A stretch of 64,000 nucleotides of DNA from Acidobacterium capsulatum ATCC 51196 (GCF_000022565.1 NC_012483.1:3534001-3598000); one strand, 5' to 3'; shown: positions 1 to 9,787, counted from the first letter of the stretch. Notes: a model not told the origin generated them from the sequence alone. Numbers and translations are program-made.

Positions 1-810
1 CAGAAGGTCGTCAAGAATGAAAAAGGCAAGTACCTGGTGATTGTGGAGGGTGCGATTCCGACGGCGGATGGCGGCGTGTACTGCACGATTGGCGGGCGGA
101 CGGCGCTGGATCTGGCGCGCGAGGTATGCGGGAACGCGGCCGGCGTGATTGCAGTGGGCGCATGTGCGTGGGACGGCGGGCTGGTGCGTTCGCATCCGGA
201 CCCGACGGGTGCGCTGGGCGTGCAGGAGGCGCTGCCGGAGCTGAACGTAATCAACCTGGCAGGCTGCCCGCACAACGTAGCGAACACGACGGCCGTGCTG
301 GTGCATTACCTGACGTTTGGGGAGATGCCGGCGCTGGATCAATACAACCGGCCACTGTTTGCCTATGGACAGATAGTGCATGACCAATGCCAGCGGCGTG
401 CGCATTACGACGCGGGCCGGTTTGTAGAGGCGTGGGGCGATGAAGGGCATCGGCAGGGTTGGTGCCTGTACAAGATGGGCTGCAAGGGGCCGGAGGCGAC
501 ATTCAACTGCCCGGTGGTGCAGTGGAACAGCGGAACGAGCTGGCCGGTGCGGGCCGGGCATGGGTGCATTGCGTGCGCTTCGCCGCGGTTCTGGGATACC
601 GCATCGCCGTTCTATGAGCGGCTGCCGCATCCGCCAGGATTTGGCGTGGATGTGACAGCGGGCGACATTGGCTGGTCGATTGTGGGCGGGGTGGCAGCGC
701 TGAGCGCCGCGCACGGAGTTGGCCGCGTGGTGCGCGATCATCTGCATCCGCACAAGGAAGAAACTCCGCCGTATGAGGTGAGGGGCTGCCAAGAGGAGGA
801 CAAGCAGTAA
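1..810 (+). CDS. hyaA: [NiFe] uptake hydrogenase small subunit (5' end outside window)
   Basis: This is the electron-transfer subunit of a membrane-bound H2-uptake hydrogenase. It passes electrons from the Ni-Fe site through three Fe-S clusters to a cytochrome b. The frame is open from base 1, so the Tat signal and first proximal-cluster cysteines lie upstream of the window. Seen here are the proximal-cluster cysteines in VGACAWDGG and AGCPHN, the distal-cluster ligands in HDQC, GWC and MGCKGP, and the medial-cluster cysteines in FNCP and HGCIAC. A hydrophobic stretch near the C-terminus (GWSIVGGVAALSAAHGVG) is the expected membrane anchor. The residue five after the first visible proximal cysteine is Gly. 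Oxygen-tolerant group 1d enzymes carry an extra Cys there. The stop overlaps the start of the large-subunit gene (TAATG). The family is certain; the subgroup is not. Confidence 0.95.
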   Translation, partial: QKVVKNEKGKYLVIVEGAIPTADGGVYCTIGGRTALDLAREVCGNAAGVIAVGACAWDGGLVRSHPDPTGALGVQEALPELNVINLAGCPHNVANTTAVLVHYLTFGEMPALDQYNRPLFAYGQIVHDQCQRRAHYDAGRFVEAWGDEGHRQGWCLYKMGCKGPEATFNCPVVQWNSGTSWPVRAGHGCIACASPRFWDTASPFYERLPHPPGFGVDVTAGDIGWSIVGGVAALSAAHGVGRVVRDHLHPHKEETPPYEVRGCQEEDKQ

Positions 811-2546
811 TGGCACGCATTGTGGTGGATCCGGTTACGCGCATTGAAGGGCACCTGCGCATTGAGGCAGAGATGAAGGGCAACGCGGTGGGCGACGCGT
901 GGAGCTCGGGCACGATGTTTCGCGGCATTGAGCTGATTCTTCGGGGGCGCGATCCGCGCGAGGCGTGGATATGGGCGCAGAGAATTTGCGGCGTGTGCAC
1001 GACGGTCCATGCGCTGGCCTCGGTTCGCGCCGTGGAGGATGCACTGGGAGTAGAGATTCCAGATAATGCGAGGTTGGTGCGCAACATTATTGCCGGCGCG
1101 CAGAATGTGCAGGATCACATCATCCACTTCTATCACCTGCATGCTCTGGATTGGGTGGATGTAACGCTGGCGCTGAAGGCCGATCCAGCGAAGACCTCGC
1201 AGATTGCGCAGTCGATCTCAGAGTGGCCAAAGTCGAGCACCACCTATTTCAAAGCGGTGCAGGACCGCGTGAAGACGCTGGTAGGCAGCGGGCAACTGAG
1301 CCTGTTTGCGAGCGGGTACTGGGGGCATCCGGCGTACCGGCTGCCACCGGAGGTGAATCTGCTGGCGGTGGCGCATTACATTGAGGCGCTGGACTTGCAG
1401 CGGGAGTTCATTCGGATTCATGCGGTGCTGGGCGGGAAGAATCCGCACCCGCAGACCTTCCTGGTGGGCGGGATGGCGACGGCTATGGATGGGAACGAGC
1501 CGGATGCGGTGATCAATCCGGAGCGGATTACGCTGCTGAATCAATTGGTGGCGCAGGGCAAGACGTTTGTGGATCAGGTATATCTGCCGGACGTGATGGC
1601 GATTGCCGGGTACTACAAGGACTGGTTCGGGTATGGCGAAGGGCTGGGGAATTTTATGTCGTACGGCGACTTTACTTCGCGATACCAGAATGATCCGGCG
1701 CAGTTCCTGGTGCCGCGGGGGATTGTGCTGGGCCGGGATTTGAGCACGGTGCACAAGGTAGAGCCGGAGAAGATTACAGAGTCTGTGGCGCATTCGTGGT
1801 ACCACTACAGCGGCGGCGACGAGACGGTGCGGAATCCGTACGAGGGCGAGACGAATCCGGCTTATACGGGACCGAAGCCTCCGTATGAGTATTTGAATGT
1901 GGACGAGAAGTACTCGTGGCTGAAGGCACCGCGGTACGACGGCAAAGCGGTGGAGGTTGGTCCGCTGGCGCGGGTGCTGGTGGCATATGCGGCAGGCCAC
2001 CAGGGAACGCGGAAGGTGGTGGACGCGACGCTGCAGCACTTCAATGCTCCGCCTGCAGTGCTTTTCTCAACGCTGGGGCGGATTGCGGCGCGGGCGCTGG
2101 AGGCGCAGCTGCTGGTGAATCAATTGCCAGGATGGGTTGCGCAACTGGATGACAACATGGCGCACGGCAATGTGGCGATTCACAACGGGGAGAAATGGGA
2201 TCCGGATTCGTGGCCGAAATCATGCCGGGGATTTGGTTTTCATGAGGCTCCGCGCGGGTCTCTTGGGCATTGGATCGAGATCGAAAACAAGCAGATTGTG
2301 AATTATCAGGCTGTTGTGCCATCCACATGGAATGCCGGTCCACGAGACGCCAGTGGGCAGCGAGGTGCATATGAAGCTGCTCTGGCGGGGACACCGATCG
2401 CGGATCCGGAGCGGCCGCTGGAGATTTTGCGGACGGTGCACTCGTTCGATCCGTGCCTGGCATGCGCGGTACACGTGGTGGGCGCGCAAGGACGCGCGAC
2501 AACGTCGCCGCTTGGATGCGCGATTCCAGCACTGCAGGAGGTGTGA
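810..2546 (+). CDS. hyaB: [NiFe] uptake hydrogenase large subunit
   Basis: This 578-residue catalytic subunit binds the Ni-Fe(CN)2CO centre and oxidises H2 in the periplasm. The N-terminal L1 motif is RICGVCTTVH and the C-terminal L2 motif is DPCLACAVHV, giving all four metal-binding cysteines. The residues after the L2 His are the tail that a maturation protease removes after nickel insertion, and that protease is encoded two genes downstream. The length is normal for group 1 enzymes. It has no signal peptide, as expected for a partner that is exported together with the Tat-signal small subunit. It starts one base inside the small-subunit stop and ends three bases before the cytochrome b gene, so it is translationally coupled in one operon. 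Confidence 0.97.
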   Translation: MARIVVDPVTRIEGHLRIEAEMKGNAVGDAWSSGTMFRGIELILRGRDPREAWIWAQRICGVCTTVHALASVRAVEDALGVEIPDNARLVRNIIAGAQNVQDHIIHFYHLHALDWVDVTLALKADPAKTSQIAQSISEWPKSSTTYFKAVQDRVKTLVGSGQLSLFASGYWGHPAYRLPPEVNLLAVAHYIEALDLQREFIRIHAVLGGKNPHPQTFLVGGMATAMDGNEPDAVINPERITLLNQLVAQGKTFVDQVYLPDVMAIAGYYKDWFGYGEGLGNFMSYGDFTSRYQNDPAQFLVPRGIVLGRDLSTVHKVEPEKITESVAHSWYHYSGGDETVRNPYEGETNPAYTGPKPPYEYLNVDEKYSWLKAPRYDGKAVEVGPLARVLVAYAAGHQGTRKVVDATLQHFNAPPAVLFSTLGRIAARALEAQLLVNQLPGWVAQLDDNMAHGNVAIHNGEKWDPDSWPKSCRGFGFHEAPRGSLGHWIEIENKQIVNYQAVVPSTWNAGPRDASGQRGAYEAALAGTPIADPERPLEILRTVHSFDPCLACAVHVVGAQGRATTSPLGCAIPALQEV

Positions 2547-2549
2547 GCC

Positions 2550-3344
2550 ATGGCGACGCGTGTGGATGCTGTGCCGGTCGAGACGCCGAAGCCGCCCGTG
2601 GATGATTTAGTGCGGGTGTATGTGTGGCAGTGGCCGGTGCGCATTGTGCATTGGACGATCTTCTTCTGCATTACCGCGCTGAGCATCACGGGGATGTACA
2701 TGCACTTTCCGTACCTGGAGGCGCACAGCCCAAATGCGTGGACGATGGGCACGATGCGTTTTATTCACGAGGTGTTCGGATTTGTACTGCTGGCGGCGCT
2801 GATCCTGCGGATTTACTGGTTCTTTGCGGGGAACCGGTATTCGCGATGGTTGTCGTATCTTCCTCTGACGAAGCAGCAACATAAGAGGCTGGAGAGCACG
2901 ATCAGCTACTACGGACTTATTAGAAGGATGCCGATGCCGGAGGTGGGCCACAATCCGCTGGCGGCGGTGTTTTACCTCGGGGTGTATTTTGCGATTGCAG
3001 TGGAGTGCGTGACGGGGCTGACGCTGTACGCCACGGTATCGCATGACCACTTTGCGAGCTTCCTGACGGGATGGTTGTCGCACAGCGTGAGTATCCAGTA
3101 TGTGCGGTTTACGCACTACTTCATCATGTTTCTTCTGATCGGGTTCTTTGTGCACCACCTGTACAGCGCGCTGATCAACGCTTTTGACCTGAAGAATGGA
3201 ATCATGGGAAGCATCTTCAGCGGATGGAAGTTTATGCAGCGGAGCGTGGTGGAAGAAGAAATGTGCGCAGAACGGGAAGCGCGTAAAGCCAAGCGCGAAC
3301 GGCGCGAGCAGCGGAGGGCGCGAAGGACGAATGGAAGCGCGTAA
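2550..3344 (+). CDS. hyaC: Ni/Fe-hydrogenase b-type cytochrome subunit
   Basis: This 264-residue di-heme membrane cytochrome of the HyaC/HupC/HoxZ family should take electrons from the small subunit and reduce quinone. The WPVRIVHW motif precedes the first helix (about residues 27-34), and the protein has about four hydrophobic segments. Histidines in the first helix, after it, and in the HYF/VHHLYS region (about residues 190-210) are the likely heme ligands. The C-terminal 30 residues are very basic (repeated KR/RR), a cytoplasmic tail. The GTGAGCC-ATG junction places the start directly after hyaB. The end overlaps the start of the protease gene by 14 bases. The presence of this subunit argues for a respiratory uptake enzyme rather than a soluble one. 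Confidence 0.95.
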   Translation: MATRVDAVPVETPKPPVDDLVRVYVWQWPVRIVHWTIFFCITALSITGMYMHFPYLEAHSPNAWTMGTMRFIHEVFGFVLLAALILRIYWFFAGNRYSRWLSYLPLTKQQHKRLESTISYYGLIRRMPMPEVGHNPLAAVFYLGVYFAIAVECVTGLTLYATVSHDHFASFLTGWLSHSVSIQYVRFTHYFIMFLLIGFFVHHLYSALINAFDLKNGIMGSIFSGWKFMQRSVVEEEMCAEREARKAKRERREQRRARRTNGSA

Positions 3345-3843
3345 ACGGATTTGCGTTCTGGGGCTGGGGAACCTGATGCGCACGGACGATGCGGTGGGCA
3401 TGATGGCTGTGAGTGCGCTGGCGGAAGATCCTGGATCGATGGATGAAGTTTTCTGCGTTGAGGGAAGCACTCTGGGGCTTGATCTCATGCATGCCCTGCA
3501 TGGGGTTACTCACCTGCTGGCACTGGATGCCGTGGATGTGGGAACAGCGCCGGGAGAGATGGTTCGATTCGAGAAAGATGAGCTGGGAGATATTCCGTCT
3601 GGTAAGAGCGTGCATCTGCTCGGATTCGCGGATTTGATTGGGGTGCTCAGACTGATGGGAGATGAGCCCGAAGAGATTGTGCTTTTGGGGATACAGCCTA
3701 AGTTGATCGGGTGGGGTACAGAGTTGACGGATGAAGTTCATAAGACTCTGCCCGTGCTCATAGAGGAATCTAGAAAACAGGTCGAAAACTGGCTGGCTGT
3801 GAAACAAGTGCCTGCGGACGAGCGCGCGGATGTGATGGTTTGA
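3331..3843 (+). CDS. hyaD: Hydrogenase maturation protease (HyaD/HupD type)
   Basis: This 170-residue endopeptidase clips the C-terminal tail of the hydrogenase large subunit once nickel is in place. The N-terminus has the family glycine-rich motif (VLGLGNLMRTDDAVG) with the acidic residue that senses nickel. A second acidic ligand lies in the LLALDAVDVG segment, and a conserved His occurs around HLLGFADL. The open frame reaches further upstream, but those residues lie inside the cytochrome gene and are not conserved-looking. I chose the ATG at 3331, preceded by GAAGGACGA. The gene overlaps hyaC by 14 bases and is followed 4 bases later by hypA, fitting stepwise maturation from one transcript. 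Confidence 0.92.
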   Translation: MEARKRICVLGLGNLMRTDDAVGMMAVSALAEDPGSMDEVFCVEGSTLGLDLMHALHGVTHLLALDAVDVGTAPGEMVRFEKDELGDIPSGKSVHLLGFADLIGVLRLMGDEPEEIVLLGIQPKLIGWGTELTDEVHKTLPVLIEESRKQVENWLAVKQVPADERADVMV

Positions 3844-3847
3844 GCTC

Positions 3848-4195
3848 ATGCATGAAGTGGGAATTGCCAATGCAATACTTGAAGCCGCACAAACCGAGGT
3901 CGCCCGTCTTGCAGGGACACGATTGACTCGAGTTGGAGTGAGGATCGGCGTACTTTCAGGCGTGGATATTGATGCTTTGGAATTTGCCCTGGCAGCGTTG
4001 CGCAAGGGTACCGAGCTGGAAAAAATTGATGTCGAGCTGCAGAAGTGTCCTCGGCGGAATCGCTGTGCCAAGTGTGGTTGCGAATTTGAAACAGATTTAT
4101 ACAGTGAGCCTTGTCCCAGTTGTGCCAATGAGCAGGTGCAGTTGATTGGCGGAGAAGAATTGGAGCTTGCTTTTGTAGAGGTGGATGAAGCATGA
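3848..4195 (+). CDS. hypA: Hydrogenase nickel incorporation protein HypA
   Basis: This 115-residue nickel metallochaperone works with HypB to deliver Ni to the large subunit. It begins MHE, where His2 is the known nickel ligand of the family. The zinc domain is visible as paired cysteines, CAKC and CPSC, about residues 74-98, with an extra Cys just after the first pair and another (KCPRR) just before it. Length is standard. The stop overlaps the start of hypB in an ATGA junction, so the two partners are translationally coupled. Confidence 0.95.
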   Translation: MHEVGIANAILEAAQTEVARLAGTRLTRVGVRIGVLSGVDIDALEFALAALRKGTELEKIDVELQKCPRRNRCAKCGCEFETDLYSEPCPSCANEQVQLIGGEELELAFVEVDEA

Positions 4196-4872
4196 ATGTA
4201 GTGCCGCAGCAGAAGCTTGTGCTTAGTGAGAACCAGAGGATCGCTAATGAACTTCGTAGCCGGTTTGAGGCGCAGAGGACTTATTGCCTGAACATTGTGA
4301 GTTCGCCTGGGTCTGGTAAGACAACTTTGCTGGAGAAGACTCTGGAGCGATTTGACCGGGATGCCCGGATAGCTGTGCTTACCGGAGATCTGCAAACTGA
4401 AAACGATGCGAAGCGGCTGGCGCGTTATGGGTTCCCGGTGCAACAGATCACGACTGGAGGCGTATGCCATCTTGATGCGGGAATGATTCTCCGGGCGCTC
4501 GATGCCTGGCAGCATGATGAATTAGATCTGCTGCTGATTGAAAACGTGGGCAATCTGGTTTGTCCTGCAAGCTATGATCTGGGTGAAGACGCTCGCATCG
4601 TCCTGCTGAGCGTAACCGAGGGAGAGGATAAGCCATTGAAGTATCCCTCGATTTTTGCCAAATCGCATTTGATGATTCTTACTAAGTCTGACCTGCTGCC
4701 GTACGTCTCCTTTGATGTTGAGTCCGCGCAACGCAATGCAAAGATCGTTCACCCTGATATTGAAATGCTGACGGTTTCAAGTACTACAGCAGATGGGCTC
4801 GATGGATGGATTGGTTGGCTGGCGACTCGGCGCGAAGAATTTCGCCGCCGGCAAATACCGGCAGAGGCGTAA
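4192..4872 (+). CDS. hypB: Hydrogenase nickel incorporation GTPase HypB
   Basis: This 226-residue G3E-family GTPase drives nickel insertion. The P-loop is SSPGSGKTT (about residues 37-45). The GDLQTENDAKR segment carries the acidic switch region. ENVGNLVCP holds the conserved Cys used for metal at the dimer interface, and the base-recognition motif is TKSD. The N-terminus before the P-loop is short and has neither the CxxCGC high-affinity nickel site of E. coli HypB nor the His-rich store seen in rhizobia. This is therefore the minimal form. It is the last gene of the plus-strand hydrogenase operon, with 52 bases to the convergent hypE stop and no strong terminator between them. Confidence 0.95.
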   Translation: MNVVPQQKLVLSENQRIANELRSRFEAQRTYCLNIVSSPGSGKTTLLEKTLERFDRDARIAVLTGDLQTENDAKRLARYGFPVQQITTGGVCHLDAGMILRALDAWQHDELDLLLIENVGNLVCPASYDLGEDARIVLLSVTEGEDKPLKYPSIFAKSHLMILTKSDLLPYVSFDVESAQRNAKIVHPDIEMLTVSSTTADGLDGWIGWLATRREEFRRRQIPAEA

Positions 4873-4924
4873 CGTCAAAGAACGGTTTGCGGCTTGCGGC
4901 ATTTAATTTGTTAGATCAGTGTTT

Positions 4925-6049
4925 CTAGCAAATGCGCGGCATCTGTTCGCCGAAGAGCACATCCACTACGCGCGTTCCACCAATGGATGTCTTCATGAGC
5001 ACCATATCCCTGGGCTGCCCGGTAATTTCACCGATGATCTGACTTTCTGTTCCGAGTGGATGCTTGCGCATGCGCACTATAAGCTGGTCCGCTATTTGCG
5101 GTGCAACGACTGCGAGCAGCTTGCCTTCATTGGCTACATAAAGTGGGTCCAGACCTAGAACTTCACAGGCTCCTCGAACGGATTCGCGGACAGGGATAGA
5201 GGACTCATGGAGCCGCATGCCGACGTGTGATTTTCTGGCAATTTCGTTCAGAACGGTTGCGACACCTCCGCGAGTCGGGTCACGCATGCAGCGAATGCCT
5301 TTGATGTTGCCGTTCGCCTCAGCTTCATTCAGCATTGCTTCGACGAGGGAATGAAGCGGGGCGCAGTCGCTCTTGAGATCGCTTTCGAATTCAAGATGTT
5401 CGCGCTGGGAGAGTATGGTGATGCCGTGGTCGCCGATGAAACCGCTGAGGATGACTTTGTCGCCGGGCTGGGCGCGGTCGGCGGACATTTCTGTGGGGCG
5501 GTCGACGATTCCGATGCCTGTGGTGGTGATGAAAACCTTGTCTCCCTTGCCGCGATTCACAACTTTGGTGTCGCCGGTGACAAGTTGGATGTTTGCCGCA
5601 TTAGCAGCGTCGCGCATGGATTCTACGACTCTGGCGAGGTCTTGAGTTGGGAGACCTTCTTCGAGGATGAACGCCGCGGAGAGATAGAGCGGCCGGGCGC
5701 CGCACATGGCGAGGTCATTTACAGTGCCGTTGACGGCGAGATGGCCAATGTCTCCACCTGGGAAGAAGAGCGGAGTGACGACGAAAGAATCGGTTGTGAA
5801 AGCGAGGCGCATCCCACCGATTTCAAGAACAGCTTGATCGTCCATACGGTCGAGAATGGGATTACGGAAGCGTTGAACGAAAATTTTGTCAATCAGTTCA
5901 GCAGAGAGCTTACCGCCGCTGCCGTGGCCCATGACGATATTCGGATGATCGAATATGGGCAGCGGGCACGAGCCGAAGGCTCCGGTAACGGAGGGGTTTT
6001 CATCGGAGGCTGTGGCGGTTGTAGATTGACTGGCTTTGGTGGTGCTCAT
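4925..6049 (-). CDS. hypE: Hydrogenase expression/formation protein HypE
   Basis: This 374-residue protein dehydrates the carbamoyl group placed on its C-terminal cysteine by HypF, producing the thiocyanate that becomes the cyanide ligands of iron. The C-terminus is PRIC, the exact functional tail. The AIR-synthase-like N-domain shows MGHGSGGK and the ATP-binding stretch [10 protein letters not shown]. The gene runs leftwards. Its ATG at 6049 overlaps the hypD stop (ATGA). An in-frame extension upstream lies inside hypD and is rejected. The first 25 residues are Ser/Thr-rich and longer than in many HypE proteins. Confidence 0.96.
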   Translation of the reverse strand: MSTTKASQSTTATASDENPSVTGAFGSCPLPIFDHPNIVMGHGSGGKLSAELIDKIFVQRFRNPILDRMDDQAVLEIGGMRLAFTTDSFVVTPLFFPGGDIGHLAVNGTVNDLAMCGARPLYLSAAFILEEGLPTQDLARVVESMRDAANAANIQLVTGDTKVVNRGKGDKVFITTTGIGIVDRPTEMSADRAQPGDKVILSGFIGDHGITILSQREHLEFESDLKSDCAPLHSLVEAMLNEAEANGNIKGIRCMRDPTRGGVATVLNEIARKSHVGMRLHESSIPVRESVRGACEVLGLDPLYVANEGKLLAVVAPQIADQLIVRMRKHPLGTESQIIGEITGQPRDMVLMKTSIGGTRVVDVLFGEQMPRIC

Positions 6050-7173
6050 CGCGATGTTTCTCCGATTGTGACGATGTCTGTGTCTTTCAGGTGGCGGCCG
6101 TATGCATAGTAGGCGGCACACGCGCCTTCAGCGGAAACCATGGTTGCGCCGAGCGGATGCTGCGGTGTGCAGGTAGTGCCGAACGCCGGGCAATCGTGGG
6201 GTCTCTTGATTCCCTGAAGAATCTGACCGGCGATGCATTGCTCTGGCTCCATTGTCGAGATATCGCTGACCTGGAAGCGGAGTTCGGCGTCGAGGTCGCG
6301 GAATTCATCGCGAAGGCGAAGGCCGCTTTGCGGAATGTTGCCGACACCGCGCCACTTGCGGTCACTGACTTCGAAAATCTTTGCGATCAAGGCCTGAGCA
6401 GGACGGTTACCGGTACGGTCGAGAACGCGTGAATATTGATTTTCGACGGCATAACGGCCGGTTTCAAGTTGCTCGACGGCCATGAGGACGCCTTCAAGGA
6501 TGTCCAGCGGTTCAAAGCCGGTCACCACTATGGGCACACGGAAGTGCGCGCTGAGCGGCTCATATTCGGCATAGCCGACGACGGTGCAGACGTGACCCGG
6601 ACCAAGAAAAGCCTGCACTCGATTCTGCGGCGAGCCAAGGATGGACTCAATGGCGGGAGGGACCAGAACCTGCGATATGAGCAGCGAGATGTTGTCCAGG
6701 CCTTGCTGCTTTGCACGCCAGGCGAGCATGGCATTTGCGGGAGCGGTGGTTTCAAAGCCGATGGCGAAGAAAACGACTTGCTTGTCTGGGTTTGCCTGCG
6801 CAATTTTGAGGCAATCGAGCGGAGAGTATACGACGCGGACATCCCCGCCCTGCGACTTGATGCTGAAAAGGTCGCCATGTGTTCCTGGGACGCGAAGCAT
6901 GTCTCCAAAAGAGCAAAAGATAGTGTCTGGACGGCGGGCTATGGCGTGGGCCCGGTCGATCATTTCCAGCGGGGTAACACAGACGGGACAGCCGGGACCG
7001 TGAACGAGTTCGATGCCTGCCGGCAGAAGGTGGTCAATGCCATTCTTGACGATGGAGTGGGTTTGCCCTCCGCAGACTTCCATGATGACCCACGGCTTCG
7101 TTTGTACACTGCGAATTTTCTGGACAAGCTTTGCAGCAATATCTCCGTTGCGATATTCATCGACGAACTTCAT
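6046..7173 (-). CDS. hypD: Hydrogenase expression/formation protein HypD
   Basis: This 375-residue Fe-S scaffold, with HypC, assembles the Fe(CN)2CO unit. Signature motifs are visible: MEVCGGQTH near residue 32, [10 protein letters not shown] around 60, [11 protein letters not shown], and a C-terminal run of cysteines ([24 protein letters not shown]) that hold the [4Fe-4S] cluster. Length is normal. It overlaps hypC upstream and hypE downstream by four bases each (ATGA junctions), so the three are translationally coupled. Confidence 0.97.
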   Translation of the reverse strand: MKFVDEYRNGDIAAKLVQKIRSVQTKPWVIMEVCGGQTHSIVKNGIDHLLPAGIELVHGPGCPVCVTPLEMIDRAHAIARRPDTIFCSFGDMLRVPGTHGDLFSIKSQGGDVRVVYSPLDCLKIAQANPDKQVVFFAIGFETTAPANAMLAWRAKQQGLDNISLLISQVLVPPAIESILGSPQNRVQAFLGPGHVCTVVGYAEYEPLSAHFRVPIVVTGFEPLDILEGVLMAVEQLETGRYAVENQYSRVLDRTGNRPAQALIAKIFEVSDRKWRGVGNIPQSGLRLRDEFRDLDAELRFQVSDISTMEPEQCIAGQILQGIKRPHDCPAFGTTCTPQHPLGATMVSAEGACAAYYAYGRHLKDTDIVTIGETSR

Positions 7174-7436
7174 TGTCCATCCTCACGGAGTTCGGGAATG
7201 TCGAGTTCGTCGAGTTGACCAAGTTCAGCGAGTGCCTCATAGGTTCGACGGGCTTCGTCCTCATCCACACGGCTAATGGCAAACCCGACGTGCACCAGTA
7301 CATAGTCGCCGATGCGTGTTTCGGGAACGTATTCAAGGCAGGCATCGCGGGTTACCCCGCCAAAGGCGACACGCGCCATCCGCATGCCGCTCTGGCTGCG
7401 GATCTCAATAACTTTTCCTGGGATAGCAAGACACAT
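7170..7436 (-). CDS. hypC: Hydrogenase assembly chaperone HypC
   Basis: This 88-residue HypC/HupF-family chaperone binds the iron precursor together with HypD and hands it to the large subunit. It begins MCLAIPGKV, with the essential Cys2 that becomes N-terminal after Met removal. The OB-like core ends with [12 protein letters not shown], followed by a charged helix. It lies 5 bases after hypF and overlaps hypD by four. Confidence 0.95.
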   Translation of the reverse strand: MCLAIPGKVIEIRSQSGMRMARVAFGGVTRDACLEYVPETRIGDYVLVHVGFAISRVDEDEARRTYEALAELGQLDELDIPELREDGQ

Positions 7437-7441
7437 AGTAT

Positions 7442-9787
7442 TCAGGCTCCACTTATTGTTTGCGTGCGCAGAGTTTCGCAGGCAATCGCGGCTTGCCCGA
7501 GCGAGATGCCGCCGTCATTCGCCGGTACGGCACGCGGGAAATAAACTTCAAATCCAGAGGCGCGCAGCGTATTGCGGGATCCTCGGAGGAGCAGTTGGTT
7601 CTGGAAGCACCCGCCGCTGAGGCAGACCTGGTTGATGTGGGTCGTTTCGCGAATTTTCCGGCAGACGCGCACGATTGCACAAACAAGGGTGGCGTGAAAA
7701 CGAGCGGCCATCAGTTGCTTTGGCTCGTTGCTCAATACTTCTTCTATCAGTGCGGCAATCATTGGACGGAAGTCGAGTTGCATAGAAGCATCGTCGATCA
7801 GGTTGAAGGGATAAGGCTCGGGCTCCGTAAGATTGGCATCTGCCGCGATGGCTTCGAGTGCAACTGCGGCCTGACCTTCATAGGAGACGGTGGCGTGAAT
7901 GCCAATGAGCGCAGCGACTGCGTCGAAGAGACGTCCAGCAGAGGAGGTGGGAACGGTATGCAGATGCTGACGCAGCATTGTGTCTACGACGCGGGTTCGC
8001 TCCTGAGGAAGCTGGGCAAAGGAGGGAGGCGCAGGCGGCTGGTCGATGAAGGTATCAAGAAGGTAGCTGTATGCGACACGCCATGGTTCGCGCACTGCTG
8101 TGTCGCCGCCTGCAAGGTGTACGGTGCGTAGATGTGCTGCGCGTTGGAAGCTGCGGAGGTCTGCAATGAGAAATTCGCCGCCCCATATTGTGTTGTCCGT
8201 TCCCAGGCCAGTGCCGTCCCAAGCGACGCCGATGACAGGATTGCGGAGTTGGTGCTCGGCCATGCAGGCCGCGATATGTGCATGGTGATGCTGGACTGGA
8301 ATATGGCGGATTCCGCTCTGACGCAATGCCCATTGCGTGCTGAGGTAGCCGGGGTGGAGGTCGTGCGCGATGACTTCCGGTTCGATGTGGAAGAGGCGGC
8401 ACATGCGTTTGCGGGTTTGCTCAAAGAACTCCAACGTCTCGTAGTTTTCAAGATCGCCCATATGCTGGCTGGGGAACGCAAAGCCGGATTTGGTGAGGCA
8501 GAGCGTGTTCTTCTGTTGCGCACCGCAGGCGAGTACCTGAACTTCGCCCATGCCGAGCCATACAGGCTGTGGAGCAAACCCGCGTGCTCGCCTGATCGGG
8601 AGCACCTCGTCATCGATCACTCGAACGACCGAGTCGTCGACACGCGTGTGAATGCGGCGGTTGTGATGCACGAAGAGATCGGCAACATCTGCGAGTTTGG
8701 CTTCAGCCTCGTCGTTGTCGACGGCGATGGGCTCTTCGCTGAGGTTGCCGCTGGTCATGACGAGTGGAATGCTGGCGCCGGCCAGTTCGCGGAGTGCAAG
8801 AAAAAGCAGGTCATGCATAGGCGTTGACGGGAGCATGACACCTGTCGTGGGATTGCCCGGCGATACGCTGGCGGCGAGGTTTGCTGCAGTCTTTCGCCGC
8901 AGCAGAACAATGGGGCGCTGTGAACTGAGAAGCGCTGTGCGTTCGAGGGGAGAGACGACGCAGAGTTGCTCGGCGGCTGTAATGCCGGCAACCATGATGG
9001 CGAATGGCTTCTCGCTGCGGTGTTTGCGACGGCGAAGAGTGGAGACGGCATCTTCACGAGTTGCATCGCATGCGAGCTGATATCCGCCCAGACCTTTCCA
9101 TGCAATGATTCGACCCGAGATGAGCTGACGAGCAATGTAAGTGAGGATAGCCCGTGAGTCACCGTCCGGGATTTCGGCAGTGGCCGGTGAGAGGCTTAGT
9201 TTAGGCCCGCAGACGGGGCAGGCATTGGGCTCCGCATGGAAGCGGCGGTTTGTTGGATCGTTGTATTCGCGGCGGCAGTCGGGACACATGGAGAACTCGG
9301 CCATGGTAGTAAACGGACGGTCGTAGGGAAGGTCAATCACGATGCTGTAGCGTGGGCCGCAGTTTGTGCAGTTGGTGAATGGATACCAATTCCGGCGATT
9401 GGTTGAATCGCGAGTATCGGCGAGGCAGGCATCGCATAAGCAGATGTCGGACGGAACCAGCGCGAAAGAGGATTGAGAGCGGTCACTTTCACGAATCACG
9501 AAATTGCGTTCGCCGATGACCTCGATGATGGCGAGTTGGAGATCGTCAATTCTGGCAAGAGGCGGAATCTGCGCAGGCAGGGTGTGAATGAAGGAGTGGA
9601 GAGAAGCCGCTGCTCCTTCGACTTCAATCGTGACTCCAGCGCCCGTGTTGAGAACGTATCCAGAGAGTTGATGCCGCTGTGCGAGGTTATAGATATAAGG
9701 GCGGAATCCCACGCCCTGCACGATACCCCGTAGGGTGAGACTGATGCGTGCAGGTTGTCGCGAATCGAGTGCGTGGAATAGATTCAT
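7442..9787 (-). CDS. hypF: Carbamoyltransferase HypF
   Basis: This 781-residue enzyme makes the carbamoyl group for cyanide-ligand synthesis from carbamoyl phosphate and ATP. The domains are in the normal order. An acylphosphatase domain comes first (VQGVGFRPY about residues 23-31). Two zinc fingers follow with CDAC/CTNC and CPDC/CPVC pairs (about 118-203). A YrdC-like domain (about 210-400) and a Kae1-like carbamoyltransferase domain with the HHHAHIAACMAEH metal motif (about 500) complete it. It is the first gene of the hypFCDE operon. A 217-base gap separates it from the MscS gene upstream, so its promoter should be there. Confidence 0.96.
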   Translation of the reverse strand: MNLFHALDSRQPARISLTLRGIVQGVGFRPYIYNLAQRHQLSGYVLNTGAGVTIEVEGAAASLHSFIHTLPAQIPPLARIDDLQLAIIEVIGERNFVIRESDRSQSSFALVPSDICLCDACLADTRDSTNRRNWYPFTNCTNCGPRYSIVIDLPYDRPFTTMAEFSMCPDCRREYNDPTNRRFHAEPNACPVCGPKLSLSPATAEIPDGDSRAILTYIARQLISGRIIAWKGLGGYQLACDATREDAVSTLRRRKHRSEKPFAIMVAGITAAEQLCVVSPLERTALLSSQRPIVLLRRKTAANLAASVSPGNPTTGVMLPSTPMHDLLFLALRELAGASIPLVMTSGNLSEEPIAVDNDEAEAKLADVADLFVHHNRRIHTRVDDSVVRVIDDEVLPIRRARGFAPQPVWLGMGEVQVLACGAQQKNTLCLTKSGFAFPSQHMGDLENYETLEFFEQTRKRMCRLFHIEPEVIAHDLHPGYLSTQWALRQSGIRHIPVQHHHAHIAACMAEHQLRNPVIGVAWDGTGLGTDNTIWGGEFLIADLRSFQRAAHLRTVHLAGGDTAVREPWRVAYSYLLDTFIDQPPAPPSFAQLPQERTRVVDTMLRQHLHTVPTSSAGRLFDAVAALIGIHATVSYEGQAAVALEAIAADANLTEPEPYPFNLIDDASMQLDFRPMIAALIEEVLSNEPKQLMAARFHATLVCAIVRVCRKIRETTHINQVCLSGGCFQNQLLLRGSRNTLRASGFEVYFPRAVPANDGGISLGQAAIACETLRTQTISGA

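Noticed and set aside
5351-6109. 252-codon plus-strand frame opposite hypE
   Set aside because: It is a shadow of hypE, whose own motifs and PRIC tail are intact.
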